From the NCBI GenBank assembly GCA_944321015.1, contig CALUJS010000016.1, positions 1 through 56,692 of the forward strand: a stretch of DNA of 56,692 bases, in the 5' to 3' direction. Shown here piece by piece: positions 17,201 through 24,691 of the stretch; the first letter of the stretch is position 1; every line of letters starts with the position of its first letter. Both the position numbers and the translations under genes were made by a program. The notes below the pieces were generated by a model. That model saw nothing but the letters and a program-made list of their open reading frames with translations, was not told the DNA's origin and did not search any database. Source of the DNA: an uncultured Phocaeicola sp. (GTDB lineage Bacteria; Bacteroidota; Bacteroidia; Bacteroidales; Bacteroidaceae).

Positions 17201-17711
17201 TAAACGAAATGGAAAGGTGACGACAATCGGAGGGCACGTTCACCGAGAAGGTACCGTCGGCCGCCGTAATGGTGCCGCGCTTGCTGCGCGGCTCCTGCAC
17301 CGTAGCCCCAATCAAGGGGATGCCCGTGCGGCTGTCCACCACCTTGCCGCGGATGGTCTTATTTACCCCCCCCCGCTGGTTTTCAGCGGGTTTCAGCGGC
17401 TTGATGACGTACACGTTCTCGCCGCTCTTTTCGTAAGTGTAGGGCTGGTCGCGGAAGAGCAGGTCGAGCGTGGCGGCCAGCGAGGCATCGTCGACCGAAA
17501 GGGTTACCAGAGGAGCCGTGCGCAGCTCCTCGTCACTGTAGACAAACCGCACTTGGGTTTGGGATTTCAGCTGTTGCAGGGCTTGCACCAGCGACACTTT
17601 GTTCAACTCCAGCGTCACGTTGCCCGGCGATTGGGCCAGCGACGGGAGTACGAAGAAGGCCGAGAGCAGGGCCGTTCCGGCCTTGCGCATCGAAAACTTC
17701 ATCTCTCTCAT
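14211..17711 (-). CDS. SusC-like TonB-dependent transducer with STN domain
   Basis: 1166 residues. Signal peptide (1-27), STN/secretin-N domain (about 30-108), carboxypeptidase-regulatory-like domain (about 120-200: KTIRGKVVDSRTGIPLIGATV), TonB-dependent plug (DDVVVIGYGTANRKDFTGSI) and a 22-strand barrel ending in the C-terminal aromatic residue (VGF). Outer-membrane importer energised by TonB. The STN domain signals to the FecR encoded 14 bases upstream, so the locus should induce itself when its substrate is present. Odd feature: a nine-G tract (17366-17374, near codon 113) sits exactly between the STN and carboxypeptidase-like domains, with stops immediately after it in both other frames. 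Start could also be the Met at codon 4. Confidence 0.97.
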   Translation of the reverse strand: MREMKFSMRKAGTALLSAFFVLPSLAQSPGNVTLELNKVSLVQALQQLKSQTQVRFVYSDEELRTAPLVTLSVDDASLAATLDLLFRDQPYTYEKSGENVYVIKPLKPAENQRGGVNKTIRGKVVDSRTGIPLIGATVQEPRSKRGTITAADGTFSVNVPSDCRHLSISFMGYEGERVSVVGKNTVVVSLEESAQSLDDVVVIGYGTANRKDFTGSISTINTDELRTIPALSVDDALAGKAAGVSVIKSDGSPGGAVRIRVRGGASLSGSTDPLYIIDGIPTEVTDNYLTSTEMVNPMEAANYGDDFNSSISGAFGRGLNNLAGLNIADIESISILKDASATAIYGSKAANGVVIITTKRGQRDTKPQVNLNYYISVSNPIKEKVLDAAGYKRALTEAAQRSINNVEANRAEIEASGDSYGISSISRILENSQKVIDDVQAMGDYDTDWLDLVLRTGIAHNVDFSVSGGGKNNRYYTSLSYSKSDGTLIATDFERYSGKVSLDTDISSRFRMGTNINFGYTKNNITNGLYSQALSAPPTIRPYNDDGTYASMGELGTSYMGFQNPMAVASATNQAKTYMFKGTLSAEWDILKGDNNLVFRSTASVDYQNYNQLNYIPSYLKTGGFYGAEDSGNGTGTQAQSNMLGVFFENTLTYNRVFNDDHRFDALVGTSWEDRRTSFFSATGKGYPDDDFLNNLSSAQTPAQVQGANPSETNSLLSFYARFNYVFKDRYYLTFTGRADGSSKFAPDHRWGYFPSGAVAWLISEESFLKDVHWVDEIKLRASIGKTGTQDIADHMWRTLYNVGAYGGQSALYPAQLGNDEIKWESTVQKDLGLDFSFFKGRLGGTLAYYHKTTDGALLNITPAPSSGYSTVVYNIAKIRNVGWEFELHGDFIRNRDWTWSGSFNIAHNGSKVLSIAGDQYSNAADRNELNLGTAVVREGESLGLLCGYKAVGIIENEEQLAAFKEKFPSWTSFMQAIGVGSVELAIDDTGFYYQDVIGNCTPDFFGGYTNTLRYKNWSLLAMFTFSYGNELIYQKDVTDMAMNSLANRGVSIFDGSTSEHVNPNRPASFYQGDMAFLTNLNVYDASYLKLKTLSLQYAFPSKWLKKLHMSSASIYATATNLFTITKYPGPDPEVSDDPRSIIGGGRDISSYPTTRSYTFGVRVGF
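17366..17374 (-). repeat. Poly-G tract (9 G) inside susC
   Basis: Nine C on the plus strand encode R-G-G-V on the minus strand. Eight G would read CGG GGG GGG TAA (stop at once); ten G would read GGT AAA TAA (stop after two codons). The tract directly abuts a hairpin CCCGCTG/CAGCGGG (17372-17390). The present length is in frame (ON). Confidence 0.92.
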
Positions 17712-17725
17712 AAGCAGATGTGTTT

Positions 17726-18874
17726 TTAGTTAGTAATTATAATGGTTCGGTTCTCAATCTTGAAGTGTATCCGGGTGGTTTTCTCTATCTGGTCCAATAA
17801 GTTCCGGAGCGGGGCACGACGGAAGGTGATTCCGGTGAAAAGCCGCCGCTTCAGCTCCTGGTTTTCAAAGCGGTAGTCCACGTCGTACCAACGCGAGAGC
17901 TGCTTCATGATGCGTTCCAGCGGCATGCTGTTGAACTCAAACACGCCGTCTATCCACGAGCAGTAGGCCAGGGCGTCGACCGCCTTCTCCTCCACCCTGC
18001 CCGACGCATGGTCGAGCGTCAGCTGGCCGCCGGGCGAGAGGCGGTATTCGTGTCCGCCCACCATGTAGCCCACCTTGCCTTCCAGCAGCGTCACCACCGT
18101 CCGGCCTTCATCGGCATAGTCGTGGACGTTGAACTTCGTGCCGTAGACCCTCACCGTGCCGTGCTCCGTGCAGACCTCGAACGGCAGCGACTCGTGACGC
18201 GCCACCTGAAAGTAGGCTTCACCGCTCACGAACACCCGCCGCACGGTGTCGGCCGGAGCAAAGACGACGGGATAGCGCAGGCGCGATTCGGAATTGACAC
18301 ATATCTTCGTGCCGTCGGCCAGAAGCACGGTGTACTCTCCGCCACGGGGCACGGTGAGCGTGTGCCACTGGCTGCGGATGGAGTCGGCCCGCGTGGGCAT
18401 GTCGTAGCGCAGGATGCCGCCTTCGTTGCGCATCGTCCACGCGGAGGCATGGGTCTCCACGTCCGTCATGTCGGGGAATATCTCGACCTCTTCCCCACCC
18501 TCGACCTGCAACATGGCTTTCGGGCTGCCCGGCACGATGGCGGCCACACGCTCGTCGTCCATGCGCGGCAGCGCGTACCACAACGCTGCGCTCAGGAAGG
18601 CCAGCACCACCACGGCGGCCGCCACATACTTGCTCATGCGGCGGAAGGCCAGGCGACGGCGCACGCCGACGGACAGATGTTGTTCAAACACGCGCCACGC
18701 GCGCCGGGCGTCGGCAGGCTCTTCGGCCAGCAAATCGGCGCGCAGGCGGCTCAGCATACGCTCGTATTCCGCACGGTGTTCGGGCGAAGCGTCCAGCCAC
18801 GCCTGCAAACGTTGCTGCTCTTCGGCGGTGGCTATGCCCAGAAGGCATCGGGTGATGAGTTCGGCTAGTGTCAT
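17726..18874 (-). CDS. FecR-family anti-sigma factor
   Basis: 382 residues. A short cytoplasmic N-terminal sigma-binding part (1-80, with helices such as TAEEQQRLQAWLDASPEHRA), one membrane helix (about 84-105), the periplasmic FecR domain (about 165-270, LTVPRGGEYTVLLADGTKICVNSESRLRYP) and a C-terminal DUF4974/STN-like domain. It holds the ECF sigma factor inactive until the SusC transducer signals ligand. It is transcribed with susC and susD, but away from the sigma gene, which is unusual: sigma and fecR are usually on one strand. Confidence 0.95.
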   Translation of the reverse strand: MTLAELITRCLLGIATAEEQQRLQAWLDASPEHRAEYERMLSRLRADLLAEEPADARRAWRVFEQHLSVGVRRRLAFRRMSKYVAAAVVVLAFLSAALWYALPRMDDERVAAIVPGSPKAMLQVEGGEEVEIFPDMTDVETHASAWTMRNEGGILRYDMPTRADSIRSQWHTLTVPRGGEYTVLLADGTKICVNSESRLRYPVVFAPADTVRRVFVSGEAYFQVARHESLPFEVCTEHGTVRVYGTKFNVHDYADEGRTVVTLLEGKVGYMVGGHEYRLSPGGQLTLDHASGRVEEKAVDALAYCSWIDGVFEFNSMPLERIMKQLSRWYDVDYRFENQELKRRLFTGITFRRAPLRNLLDQIEKTTRIHFKIENRTIIITN

Positions 18875-18884
18875 ATGTTCTTTT

Positions 18885-18965
18885 AGTTGACGAGGGTTTA
18901 GTTAACAAGGGGACGAGGCTATTGTTGACTTGTCCCCTGAAACCTTGTCGACTTGTCAACTCGTC
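18885..18965. repeat. Short tandem motifs (TTGTCNACTTGTC type)
   Basis: Between fecR and the sigma gene the DNA is built of repeated elements such as GTTGACGAGG, TAGTTAACAAGGGGACGAGG, TTGACTTGTCCCC and TTGTCGACTTGTCAACTCGTC. The same family occurs on the other side of the window at 28286-28368, before the second signal peptidase gene. No coding function. Confidence 0.75.
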
Positions 18966-19037
18966 TCCTTATCCCCTATTTTCCTATAAAACGCGCAACT
19001 TCGTAAAGTGGGTGAACGGAAACTAAAAAAACTTTCA

Positions 19038-19045
19038 TAAATTTG
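19038..19045 (+). promoter_or_regulatory. -7 box of the ECF sigma gene
   Basis: TAAATTTG matches TAnnTTTG. Its last base overlaps a possible GTG start at 19045, so that codon cannot be within the transcript. This favours the ATG at 19078. Confidence 0.6.
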
Positions 19046-19077
19046 TGGCGATATTTACAAAGAGACACAGAGTCAAG

Positions 19078-19641
19078 ATGATAGAAAGAGGAATAACCGA
19101 GTTCAAAAGTTTCTTCCTAGGCAATTTTAACACTGTGGTGCGGTTTGTGCTCACCTTCACAGCCGATGGCGACGAGGCGGAAGACATTGCCCAGGAGACT
19201 TTCCTGCGGCTCTACGAGCGGTGGGACGACCTGGCCACGCCCGAGGAGACACGTTCGTTTATGTACACCACCGCCCACAACCTGTCCATCAGCCGCCTGC
19301 GCCACCAAAACGTGGCCGCGCAATACGGCCAACATCTGCTCGAGGAGGGCGCCGACCGCGAAGACCCGCGCGTGGCCGAAGAAATCACCTATCAGGAGAC
19401 GTTGCGCCTGCTGCGCGAGGCCGTTGACAGCCTGCCCCGCCAGATGCGCCAAGTCATCCTGCTGAGCCTGGACGGGAAGAACAATCAGGAGACGGCCCGC
19501 CTGATGGGCGTCAGCGTGAACACGGTGAAGACGCTCAAGAAAGGAGCCTATGCCAAACTGCGCTCCCGGCTCGGCGGGCTTACGGAGGAAGAACTGATGT
19601 TCACCCTGCTCCTGCTCGCCGCCCTGTACACCCGGGTTTGA
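19078..19641 (+). CDS. ECF RNA polymerase sigma factor
   Basis: 187 residues from ATG 19078 (MIERGITEF). A longer GTG start at 19045 would overlap the promoter. Sigma region 2 is seen as DEAEDIAQETFLRLYERW and the following RSFMYTTAHNLSISRLR; region 4 as LPRQMRQVILLSLDGKNN with the helix-turn-helix QETARLMGVSVNTVKTLKKGAYAKL. It probably directs polymerase to the fecR-susC-susD promoter when released by FecR. It is divergent from fecR, and array B follows its stop codon directly. The C-terminus ends with a hydrophobic stretch (LMFTLLLLAALYTRV), seen in many Bacteroidetes members. Confidence 0.95.
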   Translation: MIERGITEFKSFFLGNFNTVVRFVLTFTADGDEAEDIAQETFLRLYERWDDLATPEETRSFMYTTAHNLSISRLRHQNVAAQYGQHLLEEGADREDPRVAEEITYQETLRLLREAVDSLPRQMRQVILLSLDGKNNQETARLMGVSVNTVKTLKKGAYAKLRSRLGGLTEEELMFTLLLLAALYTRV

Positions 19642-19725
19642 GCCTCCATATGTCCGCTCGCGACTGTCCATATGCACGCTCACGAGCGCAGATATGTCCG
19701 CTCGCGGGCGGCAATATTCGCGCTC
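19640..19725. repeat. 22-bp phased palindrome array B
   Basis: Four cores CATATG, CATATG, GATATG, AATATT centred at 19649/50, 19671/72, 19693/94 and 19715/16, exactly 22 bases apart, alternating with GCTCGCGAC, GCTCACGAGC and GCTCGCGGGC. It lies between the convergent ends of the sigma and STAS genes, beginning right at the sigma stop codon. Confidence 0.9.
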
Positions 19726-19755
19726 ACGGCGATGTTCATGCAGGGAAAAATGCAC

Positions 19756-19809
19756 AATGAAGCCCCGCGCCCTCCCACTCTCACAAGGGAAGAAACGCGG
19801 GGCTTCATT
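19756..19809. terminator. Bidirectional terminator between sigma and STAS genes
   Basis: AATGAAGCCCCGCG (19756-19769) and CGCGGGGCTTCATT (19796-19809) pair perfectly over 14 bases. It serves the STAS gene on the minus strand and possibly the sigma gene on the plus strand. The internal GGGAGGG shoulder resembles the terminator at 11061-11101. Confidence 0.8.
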
Positions 19810-19838
19810 GCATCCGGACGCGACCGCCTGCCGGCGTG

Positions 19839-20141
19839 TCACTTCAGTTGGAACATCTTGCTGAAGCCGGTCATCTCAAACACTTCCTTCACCATCGGCC
19901 GGAGCTCGCTCAGTTCCAGAACGCCGTTTTGGGCCATCACATGCTTCTTCAGCTTCAGGAAGACCCGCAGGCCGGAACTGCTGATGTATTCCATGTCGCG
20001 GCAGTCCAGGCGGAGGTTCGGATTACCCGCCTCATACACCGGGGCCAATGCCTGTTCCAGCTCTCCGGCCGCCACGGTGTCCAGCCGGCCTTCGATGCGG
20101 ATGGTGGTCGCACCATCGTTATTTGCAATACTTACTTTCAT
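19839..20141 (-). CDS. STAS-domain anti-anti-sigma factor-like protein
   Basis: 100 residues, a single STAS domain. The phosphorylatable serine is in the expected place in the YISSSGLRVFLKLKKHV motif after the strand LRLDCRDMEY, as in RsbV/SpoIIAA. In the family, the unphosphorylated form captures a kinase/anti-sigma partner and dephosphorylation is done by a PP2C phosphatase. Both partner activities are encoded together at 22007-24355 on the same strand, with an SLC13 permease between, so this looks like a complete partner-switching module. The gap from the permease gene is 59 bases. The final target is unknown. Confidence 0.93.
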   Translation of the reverse strand: MKVSIANNDGATTIRIEGRLDTVAAGELEQALAPVYEAGNPNLRLDCRDMEYISSSGLRVFLKLKKHVMAQNGVLELSELRPMVKEVFEMTGFSKMFQLK

Positions 20142-20200
20142 AATGTCTTGTCTATTTTAAGAGATACACATAATCAAACTTTCGCAACGCCCGATGTCCC

Positions 20201-21988
20201 TCAGAAGGGGAACACGATGGGCGTTATAAACAAGGTGGCAGCCAGGATGACGATGTTCATCAGGATGCCCAGCCGCATGAAGTCGGCAAAGCGGTAACCG
20301 CCGGGACCGTACACCAGCATGTGGGTGGGCGAACCGACCGGCGAGGCGAAACAGCAGCTCACGGCAATGAGCAGCCCGATGCAGAACGTCATCGGATTGA
20401 CGTCCATCGTCAGCGCGGCCTGATAGGCCACGGGATACAGGATGGCGGCTGCGGCGGTGTTGCTGACCAGCTCGGAGAGGATGATGCCGCACAGGCACAC
20501 GCATGCCAGAGTGAGCAGCGGGCTGTTGCCCGAGAACGAAAGCAGATGAGTGGCCAGTAGTTCGGCCAGGCCCACCTTCTCGATGGCCAACCCCATGCAG
20601 ACGGAGCCTGCGAAGATAAGCAGGATGCCCCAGTCGATGCTCTCCCTTGCCTGGCGGATGGTGCAACAGCGGGTGATAATCATGGCAAAGGCGGCCAGGA
20701 AACACGATGTCATGAGCGGCAGCACATTGAACGACGAGAGCAGAATCATGGCCACCATGATGAGCGACGACACCACCGTTTTGGAGCCGATGTTGGGCAC
20801 CTTCTCCGAGTCGAAGAGCTGCAGGTCGGCCTGATAGTTATCGGGATGTTTCAGGAAGGACGGACTGCACTCCAGCAGCAAGGTGTCGCCCTTTTCCAGC
20901 ACAACCTCGCGCGGACTCTGCCGAATGCGCTCTCCCTCGCGGGCAACGGCCACGAGCACCACGTCGTTCTTCTCCTCAAAGTCGGTATCCTCCATCTTCT
21001 TTCCCACCAACGGGCTCGTGAAGCGCACGTTGGCCATCTGCAACCGGCGGTTGCGGTCTATCTCGCTCAGGGAGAACACGTGATGGGTGGCGTTGACCAG
21101 ACCGTGCGACTTTCTCAGTTCCAGAATGCGCTCCACATCGCCCGAGAACACCAGTCGGTCTCCTCCGAAGATGAATTCGTCCTTGCCGACGGGCGAGATG
21201 ATTTCGTGGTCAAAGCGGATGATTTCGATGATATGTCCGCCGGGCACGTTGTACAGTCCGGCCTCCTCCACGGTCTGGCCCACATGCGGGCACTCCGTGG
21301 GCACCAGCAGTTCGACGGTATAGTCCGACACATTCTCGAGCGCATCCTCCTGCGACTTCCTCACCGGAAGCAGCCTGCTCAGCGCCAATGTGGAAAGAAT
21401 GCCCACAACAAGGCAGAACACGCCTACGACGGTCGGCGTAAACAAGCCCATGGTCTTTCCCGTGTCGTCGGCATAGAAGCCGGCAATCACCAGGTTCGTG
21501 GGCGAGCCGATGAGCGTAATGGTTCCGCCCAGACACGAGGCATAGCTCAACGGGATGAGCAGCTTCGAGGGAGGGATGTTCAAACGCCTGGCCCACATCT
21601 TCACGGCACGCAGAAACAAGGCCACCACCGTGGTGTTGCTCAACACCGTGCTAAGCATGGCCACGGGAAACATCAGGCGCAGCAATGCCTTTCCATAACT
21701 TTTCGGCATGCCCAGGCAATACTTCACAATCCACTGCAACACGCCGGAGTAAACCAGTCCGGCGATGATGACAAACAGCGTGCCCGTCATAATCACCGAT
21801 TCCGAACTGAAGCTGCCTAGCGCTTCATCCATGGGCAAGACTCCCGTGGTGATGAACACCACCATGCTGCCCACAAACACGTAATCACCCGGCAACTTTG
21901 TGAACAGCATCAGGCCGAACACCACCAGAATGGTCAGCAGCACAATCCACATAGCCGGATTCATTCCAAGAAATACGATACTTTCCAT
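20201..21988 (-). CDS. SLC13-family permease with two TrkA-C domains
   Basis: 595 residues. Inner-membrane anion/sodium symporter-like protein with about 11 membrane helices interrupted by two cytosolic RCK-C (TrkA-C) domains (about 226-293 and 318-375). The transporter's conserved hairpin stretches are visible: STVLSNTTVVALFLRA, then CLGGTITLIGSPTNLVIAGF, and in the second half LSELVSNTAAAAILYP followed by CFASPVGSPTHMLVYGPGGY. Substrate is probably a di- or trivalent anion such as sulfate or a dicarboxylate, but not determined. It sits 18 bases after the phosphatase/kinase gene and before the STAS gene, an unusual partnership for a transporter. Confidence 0.92.
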   Translation of the reverse strand: MESIVFLGMNPAMWIVLLTILVVFGLMLFTKLPGDYVFVGSMVVFITTGVLPMDEALGSFSSESVIMTGTLFVIIAGLVYSGVLQWIVKYCLGMPKSYGKALLRLMFPVAMLSTVLSNTTVVALFLRAVKMWARRLNIPPSKLLIPLSYASCLGGTITLIGSPTNLVIAGFYADDTGKTMGLFTPTVVGVFCLVVGILSTLALSRLLPVRKSQEDALENVSDYTVELLVPTECPHVGQTVEEAGLYNVPGGHIIEIIRFDHEIISPVGKDEFIFGGDRLVFSGDVERILELRKSHGLVNATHHVFSLSEIDRNRRLQMANVRFTSPLVGKKMEDTDFEEKNDVVLVAVAREGERIRQSPREVVLEKGDTLLLECSPSFLKHPDNYQADLQLFDSEKVPNIGSKTVVSSLIMVAMILLSSFNVLPLMTSCFLAAFAMIITRCCTIRQARESIDWGILLIFAGSVCMGLAIEKVGLAELLATHLLSFSGNSPLLTLACVCLCGIILSELVSNTAAAAILYPVAYQAALTMDVNPMTFCIGLLIAVSCCFASPVGSPTHMLVYGPGGYRFADFMRLGILMNIVILAATLFITPIVFPF

Positions 21989-22006
21989 TGCTTTATTGTT
22001 CTATAT

Positions 22007-24355
22007 TTATCTGATTTGTTTCATAAGGGTCAGCCGATTCTCGTTCCCCGCCCGCCGGTAGCGCACTTCGCTCATTATCCGCTTCACTAGGAACAATCCC
22101 AGCCCTCCCTCCTGCCTTTCCTCGGCGGGAAGGGTTACGTCGGCCTCGGGCACCTGCGTCGGGTCGAACGGGCGGCCGCAGTCGCTCAGCTCGAACACGA
22201 GGCTGTCGCCCTGCCGTTCGGCCACGAGCCGGACACTGCCCTCCTCATTGCCGTAGGCATAGCGGATGACGTTGGTGACGGCCTCTTCCACGGCCAGAAG
22301 CACCATCTCGGCCTCATCGGAAGAAACGCCACACTGTGTACACGCCTGCTTGACAAAGTCCTCCAGGCGGAGTATCTCCTCGATGTCATTCTTCATAGTC
22401 AGTTCCATCTTCATAGGGGCCTCTGTTTGTTTCAGTTGCAAGGCCAGCATGGTGAGGTCGTCGTTCTGTTCGGCGGTTCCGGCAAAGTCTTTCACGCTCT
22501 TTTCCAATGCAAGCACAACGTCCTGCGCCGACATGCCCCGCATGTTGTCCAGGGCAGCCAGCATCCGCCGGTCGGAATACAGCTCCTTCGCTTCGTTCTC
22601 GGCCTCGGTCAGCCCGTCGGTGTAGAGCAGCAGCATGTCGTCGGGTTGCAGGCGGCAGGCCTCCTCCTCGAACTCAAAGTCCGTGAACACGCCGATGGGG
22701 ATGTTGGACAGGCAGGGAAGCAGGCACGGCTTCTGCCCGGGCCGGAGCAGAACGGGCGGATTGTGGCCCGCATTGCAGTAGGCCAGCTCGCCCGTGCCCA
22801 GATTGAGGATGCCCACAAAGAGGGTGATGAACATGTTCGACTCGTTGTTGCCGTCGGCCACGGCCCGGTTGAGGGAAACCACGATGTCGCGCGCCGTGTC
22901 GCGATGCACGGCAATGGTGCGGAACAGGCTGCGCGTGACGGCCATCAGCAAGGAGGCCGGGATGCCTTTGCCCGACACATCGCCGATGACGAACAGCAGC
23001 TTCTCGTCGTGGATGAAGAAGTCGTAGAGGTCGCCACCCACTTCCTTGGCCGGCTTCAATATGGCATAGAGGTCGATGTCCTTTCGTTCGGGGAACGGCG
23101 GAAACAGTTTGGGAATCATGCCCATCTGTATCTCGCTGGCAATGCGCAACTCGCTTTCGATGCGCTCCTTCTGGGCCGTGGTCTGGCGGAGTTCGGCCAT
23201 GTAGGCGGCCAACGCCTTCTTCATATATTCGAAAGCATCGCGCAGCTGGCCCATCTCGTCGTCATGGAGGCTCGGGGGCAAAGGCGCGCTGAAATTGCCT
23301 TCCGCTATCTGGCGCGCCGCCCCGGCAAAGCGCAAGAGCGGGTTCAGGATGTGGCGGATGATGCGCCCGCACACCAGGCCCAACACAATCAGCCCGATGC
23401 AGGCTATCAGCACCACCCACAGCTGGATTTTGTCCAGGCTGGCAAAGATTTCCTCGCGCGGGCAGACCGTGGCCACCGACCATCCGGTGGTTTCGATGGG
23501 CGCGTAGAAGACGTAGGACAGCGTGTCGTCGTTCTGCAGCACCTCCATGCCCCGCATTCCGGCCAGCATGTCGCGGCCAATCTTTTGCGTGGTGGAGTCG
23601 GTCATGTTGCGCGTGGCGGAGAAAATCGTCTCATGCAGAATGCGTTCCGGGCGATGGTGGACGATGTAGGTCCCCTCCCGCCCTATCATCAGGTTGTAGG
23701 CGCGCGGATAGGGATGGATGCTGTTCACCAGCTCGGTGAGCCAGGCCAGCGAAATGTCCGCCGTAAAGACTCCGTACAGGCGGTTGTCGGCATCGTAGAG
23801 CGGGCGCGAATAGGTCGTCATGAGCATCTCTCCGCCCCCGGTGTCGTAATACGGCTCGCTCCAATGCGCCTTGCCGGTCTGCATCGGACGGGCAAACCAT
23901 TCCTTCTTGCGGTAATTATAGCGTTCGGTGCCCAGCTGGCGGCGGCGGATTTGCCCGTCGGCATCGCGGAACACGTAGGGCGAATAATACGCGCCCTTGT
24001 CCTCGTAGAAATCTTCGCGGAAGGCCACCGCGCTGCCGCTGATGATGGGGTTGCGCTCCACGAAGCGGGTCAGGACGGCATAGAGCGAGTCGGGCCTGTC
24101 AAGCTCATCGCCCACGGCCCACGCCGAGTTGTTCACCGCCGTCTCCACCGAACCCAGCACGCCGTCGATGCGCAGGATGGTGTTGTCGAGCAGCGCATCG
24201 GCACGATGCACGGCCTCCTCGCGGATGAAGCTGTAGGAGAAGCGGAAAATGACGTAGAAGGCCATCACGAACAACACAGCCGTGAAGCCCACGACATAAA
24301 CGCGCAAGCGGGCCGAAAAGGATCGGGTCATGAATTTAGGGTTCCATCTTCTCAT
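22007..24355 (-). CDS. SpoIIE-type PP2C phosphatase fused to an anti-sigma-type kinase domain
   Basis: 782 residues. Membrane helix (~15-37), periplasmic dCache-like sensor (~40-310), second helix (~312-332), HAMP (~332-385), short coiled coil, PP2C/SpoIIE phosphatase (~425-640, with KPAKEVGGDLYDFF and GDVSGKGIPASLLM for metal binding), then a GHKL/RsbW-like ATPase domain (~655-782, N-box VEEAVTNVIRYAYG and G-box GGLGLFLVKRIM). Domain by domain this equals RsbU plus RsbW in one chain. It would sense a periplasmic signal and set the phosphorylation of the STAS protein encoded downstream. Reads as the first gene of an operon with the permease and STAS genes. Confidence 0.93.
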   Translation of the reverse strand: MRRWNPKFMTRSFSARLRVYVVGFTAVLFVMAFYVIFRFSYSFIREEAVHRADALLDNTILRIDGVLGSVETAVNNSAWAVGDELDRPDSLYAVLTRFVERNPIISGSAVAFREDFYEDKGAYYSPYVFRDADGQIRRRQLGTERYNYRKKEWFARPMQTGKAHWSEPYYDTGGGEMLMTTYSRPLYDADNRLYGVFTADISLAWLTELVNSIHPYPRAYNLMIGREGTYIVHHRPERILHETIFSATRNMTDSTTQKIGRDMLAGMRGMEVLQNDDTLSYVFYAPIETTGWSVATVCPREEIFASLDKIQLWVVLIACIGLIVLGLVCGRIIRHILNPLLRFAGAARQIAEGNFSAPLPPSLHDDEMGQLRDAFEYMKKALAAYMAELRQTTAQKERIESELRIASEIQMGMIPKLFPPFPERKDIDLYAILKPAKEVGGDLYDFFIHDEKLLFVIGDVSGKGIPASLLMAVTRSLFRTIAVHRDTARDIVVSLNRAVADGNNESNMFITLFVGILNLGTGELAYCNAGHNPPVLLRPGQKPCLLPCLSNIPIGVFTDFEFEEEACRLQPDDMLLLYTDGLTEAENEAKELYSDRRMLAALDNMRGMSAQDVVLALEKSVKDFAGTAEQNDDLTMLALQLKQTEAPMKMELTMKNDIEEILRLEDFVKQACTQCGVSSDEAEMVLLAVEEAVTNVIRYAYGNEEGSVRLVAERQGDSLVFELSDCGRPFDPTQVPEADVTLPAEERQEGGLGLFLVKRIMSEVRYRRAGNENRLTLMKQIR

Positions 24356-24433
24356 CTTGTCTGTATCTTATTTCCGGCGGCATGTTTCCGGCAGTCGCCG
24401 GCCGCATCGGTTGCGTCCGGACGGTAAGCCGTG

Positions 24434-24441
24434 CAAAAATA
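24434..24441 (-). promoter_or_regulatory. -7 box of the phosphatase/kinase operon
   Basis: TATTTTTG on the minus strand, matching TAnnTTTG, about 80 bases before the start codon at 24355. Confidence 0.55.
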
Positions 24442-24691
24442 CAAGAATCTGACGGCATTACGGCACAAATTGTGCTTATTTTCTTCCGAATGCCGACATC
24501 CGGCTTTCTTCGAGCGGCCGAACCTCCGCCGCAATCCGTGCACGGTTTTCACCGCCCGCATTCCCCGCCGTGAGCGTCCATATGCCGGCCCGCGAGCGAG
24601 CATATGGAGGGACACGAGCGCCCATATGTCGGCTCACGAGCGGGCATATGGAGGGAGAAACGGGTTGATATTGCATCGAATGCGACACAGA
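24442..24691. other. Intergenic region holding array C
   Basis: Between the promoter of the phosphatase operon and the end of the DUF2851 gene. It contains array C (24570-24655) and otherwise nothing recognised. No intrinsic terminator was found for the DUF2851 gene apart from the repeat hairpin at its 3' end. Confidence 0.5.
24570..24655. repeat. 22-bp phased palindrome array C
   Basis: Four perfect CATATG cores centred at 24581/82, 24603/04, 24625/26 and 24647/48, exactly 22 bases apart, alternating with GCCCGCGAGC, GACACGAGC and GCTCACGAGC. The most regular copy in the window. Confidence 0.92.

Noticed and set aside
22427..24427. 666-codon plus-strand frame opposite the phosphatase/kinase gene
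   Set aside because: Antisense shadow; the minus-strand protein has intact HAMP, PP2C and ATPase motifs.
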